The position numbers were made by a program, and so were the translations under genes. Of a stretch of 64,000 nt of DNA, positions 1 through 8,520 are shown in pieces (within the stretch, counting starts at the first letter, position 1; every line of letters starts with the position of its first letter). The notes under the pieces are model-generated. The model did no database searches. It had not been told where the DNA came from and saw only the letters and a list, made by a program, of their open reading frames with translations. Location of the stretch: contig CAVREG010000019.1 of NCBI GenBank assembly GCA_963720075.1, forward strand, positions 1,302,001 to 1,366,000, written 5' to 3'. The stretch comes from PALSA-188 sp963720075 (lineage in GTDB: Bacteria > Acidobacteriota > Terriglobia > Terriglobales > Acidobacteriaceae).

Positions 1-442
1 GCACCAGATCTTTGATCGAGCCGCCCAGCCGTCCCACTTCCCGAACCAGTCTGGAACTCAGATAAGAATACTGCTCCGCCGGCATCATAAAAACCGTTTC
101 CAGATGGGGAGCTAGCTTACGGTTCATCAGTGCCATCTGTAACTCATACTCATAATCGCTGAGCGCGCGAATCCCTCGCAATACAGCGGTGGCATGCACC
201 GTCGCAGCGTAGTCGACGGTCAAGCCATCAAAAGTATCTACGCGAACGTTCTTAAAGTGTTGCGTAAGTTCCTCGAGCATATTGCGGCGTTCGCCAAGAC
301 TGAATAACGGATCTTTGTCCGGGTTGCGCAAGATTGCAACCACCAATTCGTCGAAAATCTTGCTGCCGCGCTCGATCAGGTCCAGATGCCCATTCGTGGG
401 CGGATCAAACGAACCAGGATAGATGGCAATGACTTTCTTCAA
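1..442 (-). CDS. coaD: Phosphopantetheine adenylyltransferase (partial, cut by left edge)
   Basis: Catalyses the fourth step of coenzyme A synthesis, joining ATP and 4'-phosphopantetheine to give dephospho-CoA in the cytoplasm. About 147 residues are visible. The N-terminus reads IAIYPGSFDPPTNGHLDLIE, with the nucleotidyltransferase TxGH signature (TNGH). Further on are RGIRALSDYEYELQMALMN and a PAEQYSYLSSRLVREV segment, both typical of CoaD. I place the start at a TTG at 442 because the ATG at 463-465 is out of frame and runs into a stop. Another in-frame TTG lies upstream near 483, so the start is less certain than the identity. The C-terminus lies outside the window. Confidence 0.93.
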   Translation of the reverse strand, partial: MKKVIAIYPGSFDPPTNGHLDLIERGSKIFDELVVAILRNPDKDPLFSLGERRNMLEELTQHFKNVRVDTFDGLTVDYAATVHATAVLRGIRALSDYEYELQMALMNRKLAPHLETVFMMPAEQYSYLSSRLVREVGRLGGSIKDLV

Positions 443-568
443 TTTTTCCTGTTCTTGTTCGACATTGAACGCTGGATTCAAGGATTCTAAGCGGCCGACG
501 AGAGAAATGGCAATGTTTGCTTTGCTGGCGGTAATGGCTCAATTTAAAAGTTCTGTCTAAATCAGAGG

Positions 569-656
569 CGTCATCCCGAGCTTGCGAGGGATCTTGCGTG
601 TAGCGGACAAGCGCTAAAGACAAGAGCAACTGCGCTACACGCGAGATCCTTCGGGA
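569..656. repeat. Short interspersed repeat arranged as an imperfect inverted repeat
   Basis: The left arm starts with GTCATCCCGAGC and continues GCGAGGGATCTTGCGTGTAGCG. The right arm (633-656) carries CGCTACACGCGAGATCCTTCG, its near reverse complement. Relatives of the TCATCCCGAGC-GCGAGG core recur at about 22963, 30557, 31054 and 37743. The rest of the 443-794 gap shows no convincing gene. Confidence 0.6.
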
Positions 657-794
657 CCAAAGTCCCTTACGATAACGTCGAAGTGGGGATTTACTCAAAC
701 TGTGCCCAAAGAGGCAATCAGGCTGTCACTCTTTCTTCACAACCGCGGTCAACGCCGTTACAATTGCCCCTTTCATCCCGAGGAAGCTGACTGA

Positions 795-2738
795 ATGGCT
801 AATTGGCACATTGAGAAATCCTCTCCCCCCAAATCCGCCGCTTCTTCTTCAATCTCCGCCGGATTGTTGCTCGTCTTAATGGCAGTGCTCGCGGGAGGCG
901 CTGCGTTACGCCAGTCGGTTACGGTGGACGAGGTCGCACACATTGGGGCGGGCTTGAGTTACTTGCAAAAGCTGGACCTTCGACTGAACGAAGAGCACCC
1001 TCCCTTGGCCAAGGTTTGGGCCGCAATTCCGCTGGTGATTCGCGGAACACATGCCGATTATTCGAACATCTCATGGACGTTTGGAGAAAGAAGCTTTTTT
1101 GGCGCATATCTCGGCCAATGGGTCTTCGGAGCATGGGTGTTAGAGCGCTGGAACGATTCTGCGAGCACAGTCGCTTGGGCCAGATTCCCGATGCTCTTAC
1201 TCACTCTTGCTCTGGGTTTGTCACTCTTCGTGATAGCGCGCCGCTTAGGAGGGAATTGGGCTGGACTGCTGTGCCTTACCGTATATGTCAGCTCCCCGGT
1301 TTTCCTGGCATTTGGGACTCTGGTTCACACCGACATTGCGGTTACATTATTCAGTTTGTTGTCCTTGTGGACGTTCGCCGAAATTTGGCGGGAACCGGAC
1401 CGCAAGAAATCGCTTCTGTTTGGGTTGTGCCTGGCCGGCGCGATTCTATCGAAATTTACTGCCGGAATTTTGTTTTTTGCTTTTGGCATTTTTGCCTTAA
1501 CGACGCGTTGGTGGCCGGTTTTAGGTCAGCCTGCCGGCAAACCGGAGCAGCGCATCTGGAGGCGGATGCGATGGCGCGCTACGCTCAGGGGTATCGCGTG
1601 GGCTTCTGCGTTCGTGTACGTCTTTTATTTCATTTTTTCCATTCGAGAGACGACCGACATTTTAGATTTTATCGGTCATGGTCGGCCAGCGTTCACTCCC
1701 CTAAGACGGTTGCTGATGCCTGTGTGGCTCTTTCTGCGTGGCTTGTTTCTGGTTCTCATTACCGCCAGCCGTCCGACATTTATTCTCGGACGAGCCTACC
1801 CGCATGGTGTCTGGTTTTATTATCCAGTGGTCTTCCTGCTGAAGTCGCCATTGGGCTTTTTGGGATTGCTTTTGCTGGTACTGGTCTTTGGACTTTTTCG
1901 GAAGCGCATTGCAACTCAGGCTGCGGTTAGCGACGGATCACGAGTTCATTGGCGCGTTCTGTGGGTCTCCCTCGTTGTATTTACCGGTGTGTGCATGTTG
2001 AGCCGCCTCGATATTAGTATTCGTCACTTTACGGTTCCTATCGTGCTGACCATTCTCCTGCTTTCTCCGCTGCCACGAATGATCGCCCAGATCAAGGGAA
2101 AAGCTCGCTCCGCGGGCCGGTTGAGTATGGCGCTGGTGATCATTCTCGCGGCGTGTTGCCTGGTTACGGCATTGCGGACGTATCCCTACTATTTTCCTTA
2201 CGTCAACTCGCTGAGTTTCGGGCGGCCGATCTATGCCCTTATGAACGATTCGAACGTTGACTGGAACCAATCCATCCCTGAAGTGAAGAGGTTCGCCGGG
2301 CAGCGCGGACTACAAAAGATCGCTCTCGATTGGTACGGCCTTACTGACAGCGCGAGAGATGTTCCTGGCGCTTACGAGTGGAACTGCGAGCAACCCGCGG
2401 CTAGCGATGGCGGGCAGTGGGCCGCGGTTTCTGCCAACCTCATTTTCGACTCGCGCAATTGCTCTTGGTTATTGCTATATCCCCGCGAGACCCTTGCTGG
2501 TGGGAGCATGCTCGCGGTTCATTTGCCTCAAATTATCCCGCCCGCTGGAAGTACTGGCGGACCACCGCTGCCGTCCCAATATCACCAGTTCTTCGGTGTG
2601 CCGTTCGACATACGTTCCATGTTCATTGATCTGATCAGAAATCCTGACCGGATTCCCGAGGTGTACGCAAAAATGGCCGAAAAATTTCAGCAGCAAGCCG
2701 CAGCAAAGAAGAAGCAAAGCCCAGGTCCCGCGCACTAA
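795..2738 (+). CDS. Membrane glycosyltransferase, GT39/ArnT-like
   Basis: A 647-residue polytopic inner-membrane protein, probably transferring a sugar from a polyprenyl-phosphate donor to an extracytoplasmic acceptor. An N-terminal membrane helix (about 20-40) is followed by the family's first-loop acidic motif TVDEVAHIGAG (D45, E46) and NEEHPPLAK near residue 66. About ten more hydrophobic segments follow, then a periplasmic C-terminal region that includes DSNVDWNQSIPEVK. The length and the DE motif fit dolichyl-phosphate-mannose-protein mannosyltransferase-like families, but the acceptor cannot be read from sequence. The ATG at 795 has a good Shine-Dalgarno (GAGGAAG) upstream. The gene stands alone ahead of pgsA, 87 bases away. 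Confidence 0.85.
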   Translation: MANWHIEKSSPPKSAASSSISAGLLLVLMAVLAGGAALRQSVTVDEVAHIGAGLSYLQKLDLRLNEEHPPLAKVWAAIPLVIRGTHADYSNISWTFGERSFFGAYLGQWVFGAWVLERWNDSASTVAWARFPMLLLTLALGLSLFVIARRLGGNWAGLLCLTVYVSSPVFLAFGTLVHTDIAVTLFSLLSLWTFAEIWREPDRKKSLLFGLCLAGAILSKFTAGILFFAFGIFALTTRWWPVLGQPAGKPEQRIWRRMRWRATLRGIAWASAFVYVFYFIFSIRETTDILDFIGHGRPAFTPLRRLLMPVWLFLRGLFLVLITASRPTFILGRAYPHGVWFYYPVVFLLKSPLGFLGLLLLVLVFGLFRKRIATQAAVSDGSRVHWRVLWVSLVVFTGVCMLSRLDISIRHFTVPIVLTILLLSPLPRMIAQIKGKARSAGRLSMALVIILAACCLVTALRTYPYYFPYVNSLSFGRPIYALMNDSNVDWNQSIPEVKRFAGQRGLQKIALDWYGLTDSARDVPGAYEWNCEQPAASDGGQWAAVSANLIFDSRNCSWLLLYPRETLAGGSMLAVHLPQIIPPAGSTGGPPLPSQYHQFFGVPFDIRSMFIDLIRNPDRIPEVYAKMAEKFQQQAAAKKKQSPGPAH

Positions 2739-2825
2739 GTGTGAACCCAATACCATCGTTGCTTTCATCGGCGCAGGTGGAGGATAATCGCAGCAACTGC
2801 CGAGCCGACGACAGCCGGTATTCTT

Positions 2826-3479
2826 GTGAACCTGCCCAATTCCATCACGCTCACTCGCATTTTCAGCATCCCCTTGCTGATCTGGATTCTTTCGACCAAT
2901 CGTTTGCAAGGCAGCAACGGCGAAAAGGAATTGCTGGCGTCAGCCTTGTTCATCGCCGCTTCGATAACCGATGGAATTGATGGATACCTCGCCCGAAAAC
3001 GTGGCCAGATCACGACGATGGGGATGCTGCTCGATCCGCTTGCCGATAAGCTTCTTATCGCGGCAGCTTTTATCACTCTCGTACAATTCAATCCGCGACT
3101 CGTGCCTGCGTGGATTGCCGTCGTAATCATAGGCCGGGAATTTTTGGTGAGCGGCTTGCGCTCCATCGCCGCCTCGGAAGGATTTACGATCGAAGCCAGC
3201 GACCTGGGCAAGTTCAAAATGGTTGTCCAAATTGTTTCAGTCGTCGCGGTGATCCTTGATCATCGGTGGATCGAATGGCCTGTTTACGGGCAATATTTCT
3301 TCCCGGTGGATTGGATCGCACGCCTTGCTATCTGGTTCATGGTCCTGCTCTCTCTGGTGTCCGCCGCGGATTACTTTGCCGCATTCTGGTCAAAGATTGA
3401 CCGGCAGGTGGTGAAACGCCGGCGACGCGCTTTCGTCCTGAGCCGGCGAAGGAAGCGGGATGTCCACGCAATCGAATGA
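2826..3479 (+). CDS. pgsA: CDP-diacylglycerol--glycerol-3-phosphate 3-phosphatidyltransferase
   Basis: Makes phosphatidylglycerol phosphate, the committed step to phosphatidylglycerol and cardiolipin, in the inner membrane. The 217-residue protein contains the full CDP-alcohol phosphotransferase signature DG-x2-AR-x8-G-x3-D-x3-D (DGYLARKRG through LLDPLADK, about residues 54-76), plus four or so further hydrophobic helices. The start is GTG at 2826, giving MNLPNSITLTRIF, the usual PgsA N-terminus. The C-terminal tail is rich in Arg and Lys. The last 20 bases overlap the next gene, which suggests translational coupling. Confidence 0.93.
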   Translation: MNLPNSITLTRIFSIPLLIWILSTNRLQGSNGEKELLASALFIAASITDGIDGYLARKRGQITTMGMLLDPLADKLLIAAAFITLVQFNPRLVPAWIAVVIIGREFLVSGLRSIAASEGFTIEASDLGKFKMVVQIVSVVAVILDHRWIEWPVYGQYFFPVDWIARLAIWFMVLLSLVSAADYFAAFWSKIDRQVVKRRRRAFVLSRRRKRDVHAIE

Positions 3480-4065
3480 TTCGCAGGGCTCAACGAACAA
3501 CGGGACTTCCTGTCCAAGTGAATTCACACATCTGGAACGAAGACAGCTAATCGCCTTGGCTCACGAGGCGATCTTGTCAGCGCTCGAACGCCGCGAGATT
3601 TCCCCTAGCCCTTATCCTCCCAGCTTCAATGCTCCTCGCGGCGCGTTCACAACGATCTATTTTCGCGACGCACTCCGCGGCTGCGTAGGCTATCCGCTGC
3701 CGGTAACGCCTCTTCATCGGACAATCGTCGAAACCGCTCGCGGCGCGGCGTTTGAAGATACCCGGTTTTCCCCAGTTACCCTTGAGGAAGCACGCGAATT
3801 GGAAGTGTCTTTGAGCATCCTTTCTCCGCTTAAGCCAGCTAGTCCGGAAGAAGTGAAGATCGGCATCCATGGACTGCTCGTGAGCCAAAATGGCCGTCGG
3901 GGTCTGCTCTTGCCTCAAGTACCAATGGAACACGGTTGGGACCGCGTTACTTTTCTGGAGCAGGGTTGCAGAAAGGCGGCCTTGCCTTCCAACGCATGGA
4001 AATCAGGGGCAACGTTGGAAGTCTTCACCGCGGAAATCTTCGGAGATCGGGATATGGTTGAATAG
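3460..4065 (+). CDS. AMMECR1-domain protein (AmmeMemoRadiSam system protein A type)
   Basis: A 201-residue AMMECR1 protein. The hallmark LRGCVGY lies at about residue 72 (LRGCIG in most members) and is followed by the expected FEDTRFSPVTLEE and VSLSILSPL segments. Bacterial members are linked to the Memo and radical-SAM partners of the AmmeMemoRadiSam set, but neither partner is in this window and the biochemical role remains unsettled. It begins inside the end of pgsA (20-base overlap), so the two are probably co-transcribed. The first 20 residues are low complexity, so an internal start is possible. Confidence 0.85.
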   Translation: MSTQSNDSQGSTNNGTSCPSEFTHLERRQLIALAHEAILSALERREISPSPYPPSFNAPRGAFTTIYFRDALRGCVGYPLPVTPLHRTIVETARGAAFEDTRFSPVTLEEARELEVSLSILSPLKPASPEEVKIGIHGLLVSQNGRRGLLLPQVPMEHGWDRVTFLEQGCRKAALPSNAWKSGATLEVFTAEIFGDRDMVE

Positions 4066-4089
4066 CTTACATTTCCTGGCGGCATGTTC

Positions 4090-4120
4090 AAAAAAAAAGG
4101 GAGGATCTTGATATCCTCCC
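4090..4120 (-). terminator. Rho-independent terminator
   Basis: A perfect 8-bp stem, GGGAGGAT/ATCCTCCC (4099-4106 with 4113-4120), has a 6-base loop. On the minus strand a run of nine T follows it (A-run at 4090-4098). It lies just past the stop of the exported protein at 4150 and faces the end of the AMMECR1 gene. Confidence 0.85.
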
Positions 4121-4149
4121 TTAGCAGTAAAGCGATCTTTTTCTCGAAT

Positions 4150-5109
4150 CTACTGAGGGTCCAATTCCACGCCGTCACCGAGGTGCACATCTTCCATGGC
4201 GAACACGATCATGCCGGTTGAGGTCGTCGGCGTGGTGCCTATGATCACTATTTCTCCTACCGAGCGGCGCGGCAGGTCCGCCACGTGAATTTTCGGCCCG
4301 TTGGTTTTATTAAAGAAATTGGGCTCGATGGATGGCGGCTTTTTCTGAGTATCTTCAGATGTAGAGGCCTTGAACGATAGGGAATCTACCGGGTCGTGCA
4401 GGTCCGCGGTGTACGAACGTACTGCGCGGAAGTAGTCGCCCACCTTGACGCCCTGGTTCGAGCCAACATTCATATAAACCTTTAGGCCCGTTCCCAGCTG
4501 AGAATCAAAATCTTTCGCCATCAGAATTCTGCCGGAAATGCCGGCGCTGCGAGGCAGAAAGCGATCAAAGCGAATTTGAGGATGGAACGCAACCCCTTGC
4601 TTTTCCGCAAAGGGTACCGCGAAGTCCCCTGGGTTTATTGGGTCGCATGTGAACTCGATCTGCGCAATGGCCATTCTGCTGCGCGTATCCACAATACGAA
4701 CCCGCCCTTCCTCGCCATAAGGCTGGCCGCTTGCCTTTACCGCGGCACGCTGTCCCGGGAATAGTTGATACTCGTTCACATCTTGCAATTCCCGAACAAT
4801 GGTGTATTCCTGGCCACTTTGATATCCCCCGCCAGCCAGATAAACCATGTCGCCGTTGACGAACTTGGTCGTGCTCGGAGTCTGTAAACCTCCAGCTACG
4901 AAGTTTGCGTTGGGAAGTTCCTTCGGGCTTAGAAACCCGGAGCAATAGAGGTCGGCATAGGTTGGGGTTTGCACCCTCTCAATTGGGAAACTGACCGTCG
5001 TGGGAAGCGTGCCTTGCGGAGCACCCTGCCCGCCTGCGGTTGAAACAACCTGTTGAGCCGACGCTGCAAAAGAGAACGCCAACAATAGCAACAATCCTGT
5101 TTTCTTCAT
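4150..5109 (-). CDS. Exported protein of unknown function
   Basis: About 319 residues. I choose the ATG at 5109 because it opens a classic signal peptide (MKKTGLLLLLAFSFAASAQQ, likely cut after SAQ or ASA) and is preceded by AGGGG. A longer reading from 5199 adds 30 residues that look non-coding. The mature part has a NGDMVYLAGGGYQSGQEYTI segment, a TRSRMAIAQIEFTC segment and a C-terminal QGVKVGDYFRAVR region, all beta-rich. I cannot assign a family. It sits alone between convergent and divergent neighbours and ends in a strong terminator. Confidence 0.75.
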   Translation of the reverse strand: MKKTGLLLLLAFSFAASAQQVVSTAGGQGAPQGTLPTTVSFPIERVQTPTYADLYCSGFLSPKELPNANFVAGGLQTPSTTKFVNGDMVYLAGGGYQSGQEYTIVRELQDVNEYQLFPGQRAAVKASGQPYGEEGRVRIVDTRSRMAIAQIEFTCDPINPGDFAVPFAEKQGVAFHPQIRFDRFLPRSAGISGRILMAKDFDSQLGTGLKVYMNVGSNQGVKVGDYFRAVRSYTADLHDPVDSLSFKASTSEDTQKKPPSIEPNFFNKTNGPKIHVADLPRRSVGEIVIIGTTPTTSTGMIVFAMEDVHLGDGVELDPQ

Positions 5110-5333
5110 GTTACCCCTGGAGCGCGGGCCGCGCGATTTCATGGCCCAAGCACCCTTTAAGTGAAGTAAATAAAAGGCTTTCAGTGTGGACAGTAACAAC
5201 CGCCGGCTACCCGGTCAAGGTTACGGCGGTGTAAGGCCATGTAGGTCAACTGGTTTCCTCCGTTGAAAATTGTTAATCCGTTCTTGCATCTGGAATTACG
5301 CGCCTGTAATATCGCGCCGACCTACTCTTGACG

Positions 5334-6905
5334 ATGACAGCCTCCCCTAACGGTTTCGCGGCCCGGCTTTTGCACCAACGGCTGCCGCGCGTTTGTGTGG
5401 CCGTCACTGGGACAGACCCCTCAGACATGGTCGAAAAAGCCGAATCCCTGGTTCGCGACAACTCTTTTATTGAGTTTAGATTAGACTACCTTACCCACCC
5501 CGCGCAGGCGGTGCCGAAGATCAGGAAGTTCACGGAACACCATCCTCACGTGACGGTCATTGCGACCTGCCGCAGGGTGGCGAGCGACGGTAAGTTCCGG
5601 GGGTCCATAGCATCGCAATTAGACATTCTCGCCAAAGCATCGGCTGCGGGATGTCAGCTAGTGGACGTCGAATTACAAAGCGCGGTCCGGTGCAACCCCC
5701 AACAGTTACACAAGTTACGCTCTAAGGCTGCGCTGATTCTTTCCCACCACGATTTTCGAGGCACCAAAAATCTCGACAAGACGCTCGAAAAGATGGTTTC
5801 CATTCCGGCTGACTTCTACAAGATTGTTTCGACAGCCACAACCCTCTCCGACAACGTGGCAATCATGAAGTTCCTACAGGAAAACAGCGATAAGCATTCC
5901 CTGATAGGCCTGTGTATGGCCGAGCAGGGCATCATCAGCCGTGTCCTGGGGGTGCGCGCAGGCAGCGTGTTCACTTTCGCCGCAGTCAGCCCGGACGAGA
6001 AAACCGCCCCCGGCCAGGTAACCGCGCAAGAGTTGCGTAGCATTTATCGAATCGAGCAAATTGACGCAGCCACTCGCGTGTACGGAGTTGCCGGAGACCC
6101 CGTTGCGCACTCTCTGTCGCCCGCCATCATGAACGCCGCGCTAAACCGTGAAAATGTCAATGGGGTATATGTCGCGCTTCATGCAAAGACTTTGAAGGAT
6201 TTGCTGACGTGCGTTCGAGAGATCCCGATTCACGGCCTTTCGATCACCATGCCTTACAAGCAGGCAATCCTCCCTCACCTCGACAATACCGACTCGCAGA
6301 CAGCAAAGATTGGCGCCTGCAATACCGTGGTGCGGGCGCAGGATGGAAAACTATACGGCTTCAACACGGACGGAGTAGGTGTGGTTCGCCCGCTGGAGCA
6401 GCGGATCACTCTGGACAAGTCGCGAATTTTAGTTCTCGGTGCCGGAGGCGCCGCCCGAGCAGCTGTCTTCGGATTGAAAGAACGCGGTGCCGAAGTTTAC
6501 ATTCTGAATCGTAGTGCCATCCCCGCGCAGAAACTGGCCCGACAGGCCAAAGCCCGCACCATCAAGCGTCCCGATCTCAAGAAGCTAAGTTTTGACGTCA
6601 TCGTGAATGCAACGCCTGTAGGCATGACAAACACTCGCGAGTCGCCACTGAACGCCGAAGAAATCAAAGCACGCTATCTTTTCGAAATGATATACGACCC
6701 TCCGGAGACGCAGCTCGTGAAGCTGGCAAAAGACCGCGGAGTTGAAGTGATTCCGGGCATCGAGATGTTTGTACACCAGGCCGCTCGCCAGTTCGAAATA
6801 TGGACCGGGAAGCCCGCTCCCTGGGACGACATGTTGAAAGTGGTGAGCGTCGCGTTGCAACAGCGACAGGCCGCGAGGAATGGCAATAGATCAGTGGATA
6901 AATAG
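5334..6905 (+). CDS. aroDE: Bifunctional 3-dehydroquinate dehydratase (type I) / shikimate 5-dehydrogenase
   Basis: Carries out two consecutive shikimate-pathway steps. The N-terminal half (to about residue 245) is a type I dehydroquinase: EFRLDYL, the catalytic His in LSHHDF (about residue 138) and the Schiff-base Lys in DFYKIVST (about 163). The C-terminal half is AroE: VAHSLSPAIMNAAL, SITMPYK, NTDGVG, the NADP-binding GAGGAARAA and a final IEMFVHQA. This fusion is known from plants, chlamydiae and several bacterial phyla including Acidobacteriota. A TTG two codons upstream (5328) is an alternative start. aroC, a later pathway gene, lies 7 kb away. Confidence 0.95.
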   Translation: MTASPNGFAARLLHQRLPRVCVAVTGTDPSDMVEKAESLVRDNSFIEFRLDYLTHPAQAVPKIRKFTEHHPHVTVIATCRRVASDGKFRGSIASQLDILAKASAAGCQLVDVELQSAVRCNPQQLHKLRSKAALILSHHDFRGTKNLDKTLEKMVSIPADFYKIVSTATTLSDNVAIMKFLQENSDKHSLIGLCMAEQGIISRVLGVRAGSVFTFAAVSPDEKTAPGQVTAQELRSIYRIEQIDAATRVYGVAGDPVAHSLSPAIMNAALNRENVNGVYVALHAKTLKDLLTCVREIPIHGLSITMPYKQAILPHLDNTDSQTAKIGACNTVVRAQDGKLYGFNTDGVGVVRPLEQRITLDKSRILVLGAGGAARAAVFGLKERGAEVYILNRSAIPAQKLARQAKARTIKRPDLKKLSFDVIVNATPVGMTNTRESPLNAEEIKARYLFEMIYDPPETQLVKLAKDRGVEVIPGIEMFVHQAARQFEIWTGKPAPWDDMLKVVSVALQQRQAARNGNRSVDK

Positions 6906-6932
6906 CGGCCTGTGCTGGCGATCCTTCCCAAG

Positions 6933-7622
6933 CTACCGCACGCTCCGCCTCCAATCGGATTTATCCATAGCTCTCCGTGACCTTCTGCTTCCTGGCGGTA
7001 TCGCGGAACCGTCTGAGCTCTCCGCAGACAGCTGTGTCCAACCTTTGCCTGGGTCCAGAACCGAAATATACCCTCCGGGAGCGATCTCGAGTTGCTTTGA
7101 AATCCTCTTCATGAAATCAACTCGATCCGCCTCCGTCGGTTCGAACCATGACGGCGTGATGAAATCCGACAACATCACGCCATCAATTTCGTAGCCCAAA
7201 TGATCGGCTTCTACGGCATCGCACACTTCGAGCGCAAACAATTTCCCGTCGGGAGATTCGGCGCACCAGTTGATCCATGGATCTCCCAGCATTTCCAGCA
7301 GTTCATGGCTTAGGGTCACGCTCCAAGATGAACCGCTGTCAATATCGAGAGCGGCAAAAACCTTTCCCAGAGGAGCGCCGGTGTTCGTCAACTCGTGATA
7401 GCCCAAGGCTCCTGCCTGGTCGGGGTCGTCGGTTATAACGATTTGCCACCATCCTGCGGTCAGCGATTGTTCGTTTGACAGGAATGCAAGCGAGCAATCC
7501 AGATCCCAATATGCGTTGAAATCGCGGGTTACCTGGTTTTGCAACGATGGAATCACCGACTGTATCTGTGCGTCGCTGAGGCAAGTGGATGCATTTGTGA
7601 TCGCGATGACGGGGAGGCTCAT
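6933..7622 (-). CDS. Hypothetical protein with an SHELLEMLGDP segment
   Basis: 229 residues of unknown function. The most striking feature is SHELLEMLGDPWINWC near residue 105. Its HE pair followed by an acidic residue resembles the start of some zinc-peptidase motifs, but the classical HExxH is absent. The N-terminus (MSLPVIAITNAST) lacks a signal peptide. Two further clusters, GYEIDGVMLSDFITPSWF and GGYISVLDPG, suggest a beta-rich fold. The start has a clear GAGGTAA ribosome site. It follows the lipoprotein gene at 7626 with a 3-base gap, so the pair forms an operon and may act together. Confidence 0.7.
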   Translation of the reverse strand: MSLPVIAITNASTCLSDAQIQSVIPSLQNQVTRDFNAYWDLDCSLAFLSNEQSLTAGWWQIVITDDPDQAGALGYHELTNTGAPLGKVFAALDIDSGSSWSVTLSHELLEMLGDPWINWCAESPDGKLFALEVCDAVEADHLGYEIDGVMLSDFITPSWFEPTEADRVDFMKRISKQLEIAPGGYISVLDPGKGWTQLSAESSDGSAIPPGSRRSRRAMDKSDWRRSVR

Positions 7623-7625
7623 AAA

Positions 7626-8264
7626 TTACCTCACCACGCAGGCATTTATAGTTGGGGTTCCTGCGTTAGCCATGCCGCCACACACTTCCTGATTCCATTG
7701 CGACTTGAGCTCCTTGGCGTTCGGTATCGCAATCTTCACAGCAGCAACCGTCTGCGAAGTGGTTGGATTCGCCTGTGGCATCAAAGCGGCGAAGCTCGAA
7801 ACGGTCGTGAGGATCAGATTCACCCCAGCCGAAACTCTGGCAGCCGCGACCGGATCGCTAATATGCGCGGATTGCAGCAGCAGAGGAAGACTCTGACTTA
7901 TGTCCGCGATTGTGCTTTGAATCTTCTGAAGCGTGCTCGCATTGGGATTAGCTTTGTATTCGTTATAAAGGCTCTGCAACAAAGATAAATCCCGGCTTGC
8001 TTCAGCGGAAATGTTTTGCACGGCAGTTATATCGGCGGGATCAACCTGTTTCCCGGATTGCAAAGTGGTAACCAGGGTTGCGATGTTAAGCGCCATTTGC
8101 GTCAGCGCGGGCAAATCTGCCAGCGCAACGTTCATCCATTGCGCGCTGCATCCAGTGGTTGCCAGCGCAGTGGACAAGATGATGACGAGCGCGATTCGTA
8201 TTTTAGGATTTAGGTTTGATTGCGAAAGACAAGACGGCGACGTGCAGAATAATAATGACTGCAT
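7626..8264 (-). CDS. Putative lipoprotein of unknown function
   Basis: 212 residues. A hydrophobic stretch (IRIALVIILSTALATTGCSAQ, residues 23-43) ends in a lipobox-like TTGC, so the mature protein probably starts at Cys 40 and is membrane-anchored. The rest is alpha-helical and rich in Ala, Gln and Leu, with no motif I recognise. The ATG at 8264 is preceded by AAGGAG. It is upstream of the hypothetical gene at 7622 with only 3 bases between them. Two Cys near the C-terminus (EVCGG, NACVV) could form a disulfide. Confidence 0.65.
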   Translation of the reverse strand: MQSLLFCTSPSCLSQSNLNPKIRIALVIILSTALATTGCSAQWMNVALADLPALTQMALNIATLVTTLQSGKQVDPADITAVQNISAEASRDLSLLQSLYNEYKANPNASTLQKIQSTIADISQSLPLLLQSAHISDPVAAARVSAGVNLILTTVSSFAALMPQANPTTSQTVAAVKIAIPNAKELKSQWNQEVCGGMANAGTPTINACVVR

Positions 8265-8520
8265 GATAAAACTCCTTATTGTGATTTGATTTTTACTGCT
8301 CCGGCTCTCCGGTTTTATGACACTTCAATCGCGACAAAAGAAGATGAACCTCGACGAATGAAATCCCCGCCAGCTTCGCTGGCAACCCAGACCGGGGCGT
8401 CTGAGCCTAAGTGTCTCGTGCATCAAACTGAACACGTATGGGCAGGTGTCCTCACCTGCCCGCCTTAGGTGCGGTGAGAATTTGATTACTTTGAAAGTTT
8501 TTGTGAAATCGTTCGGAAAA

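Noticed and set aside
1016..1930. 304-residue open frame overlapping the glycosyltransferase
   Set aside because: Another frame of the same strand within a well-supported membrane protein; composition (many Cys/Trp/Arg) is typical of a shadow.
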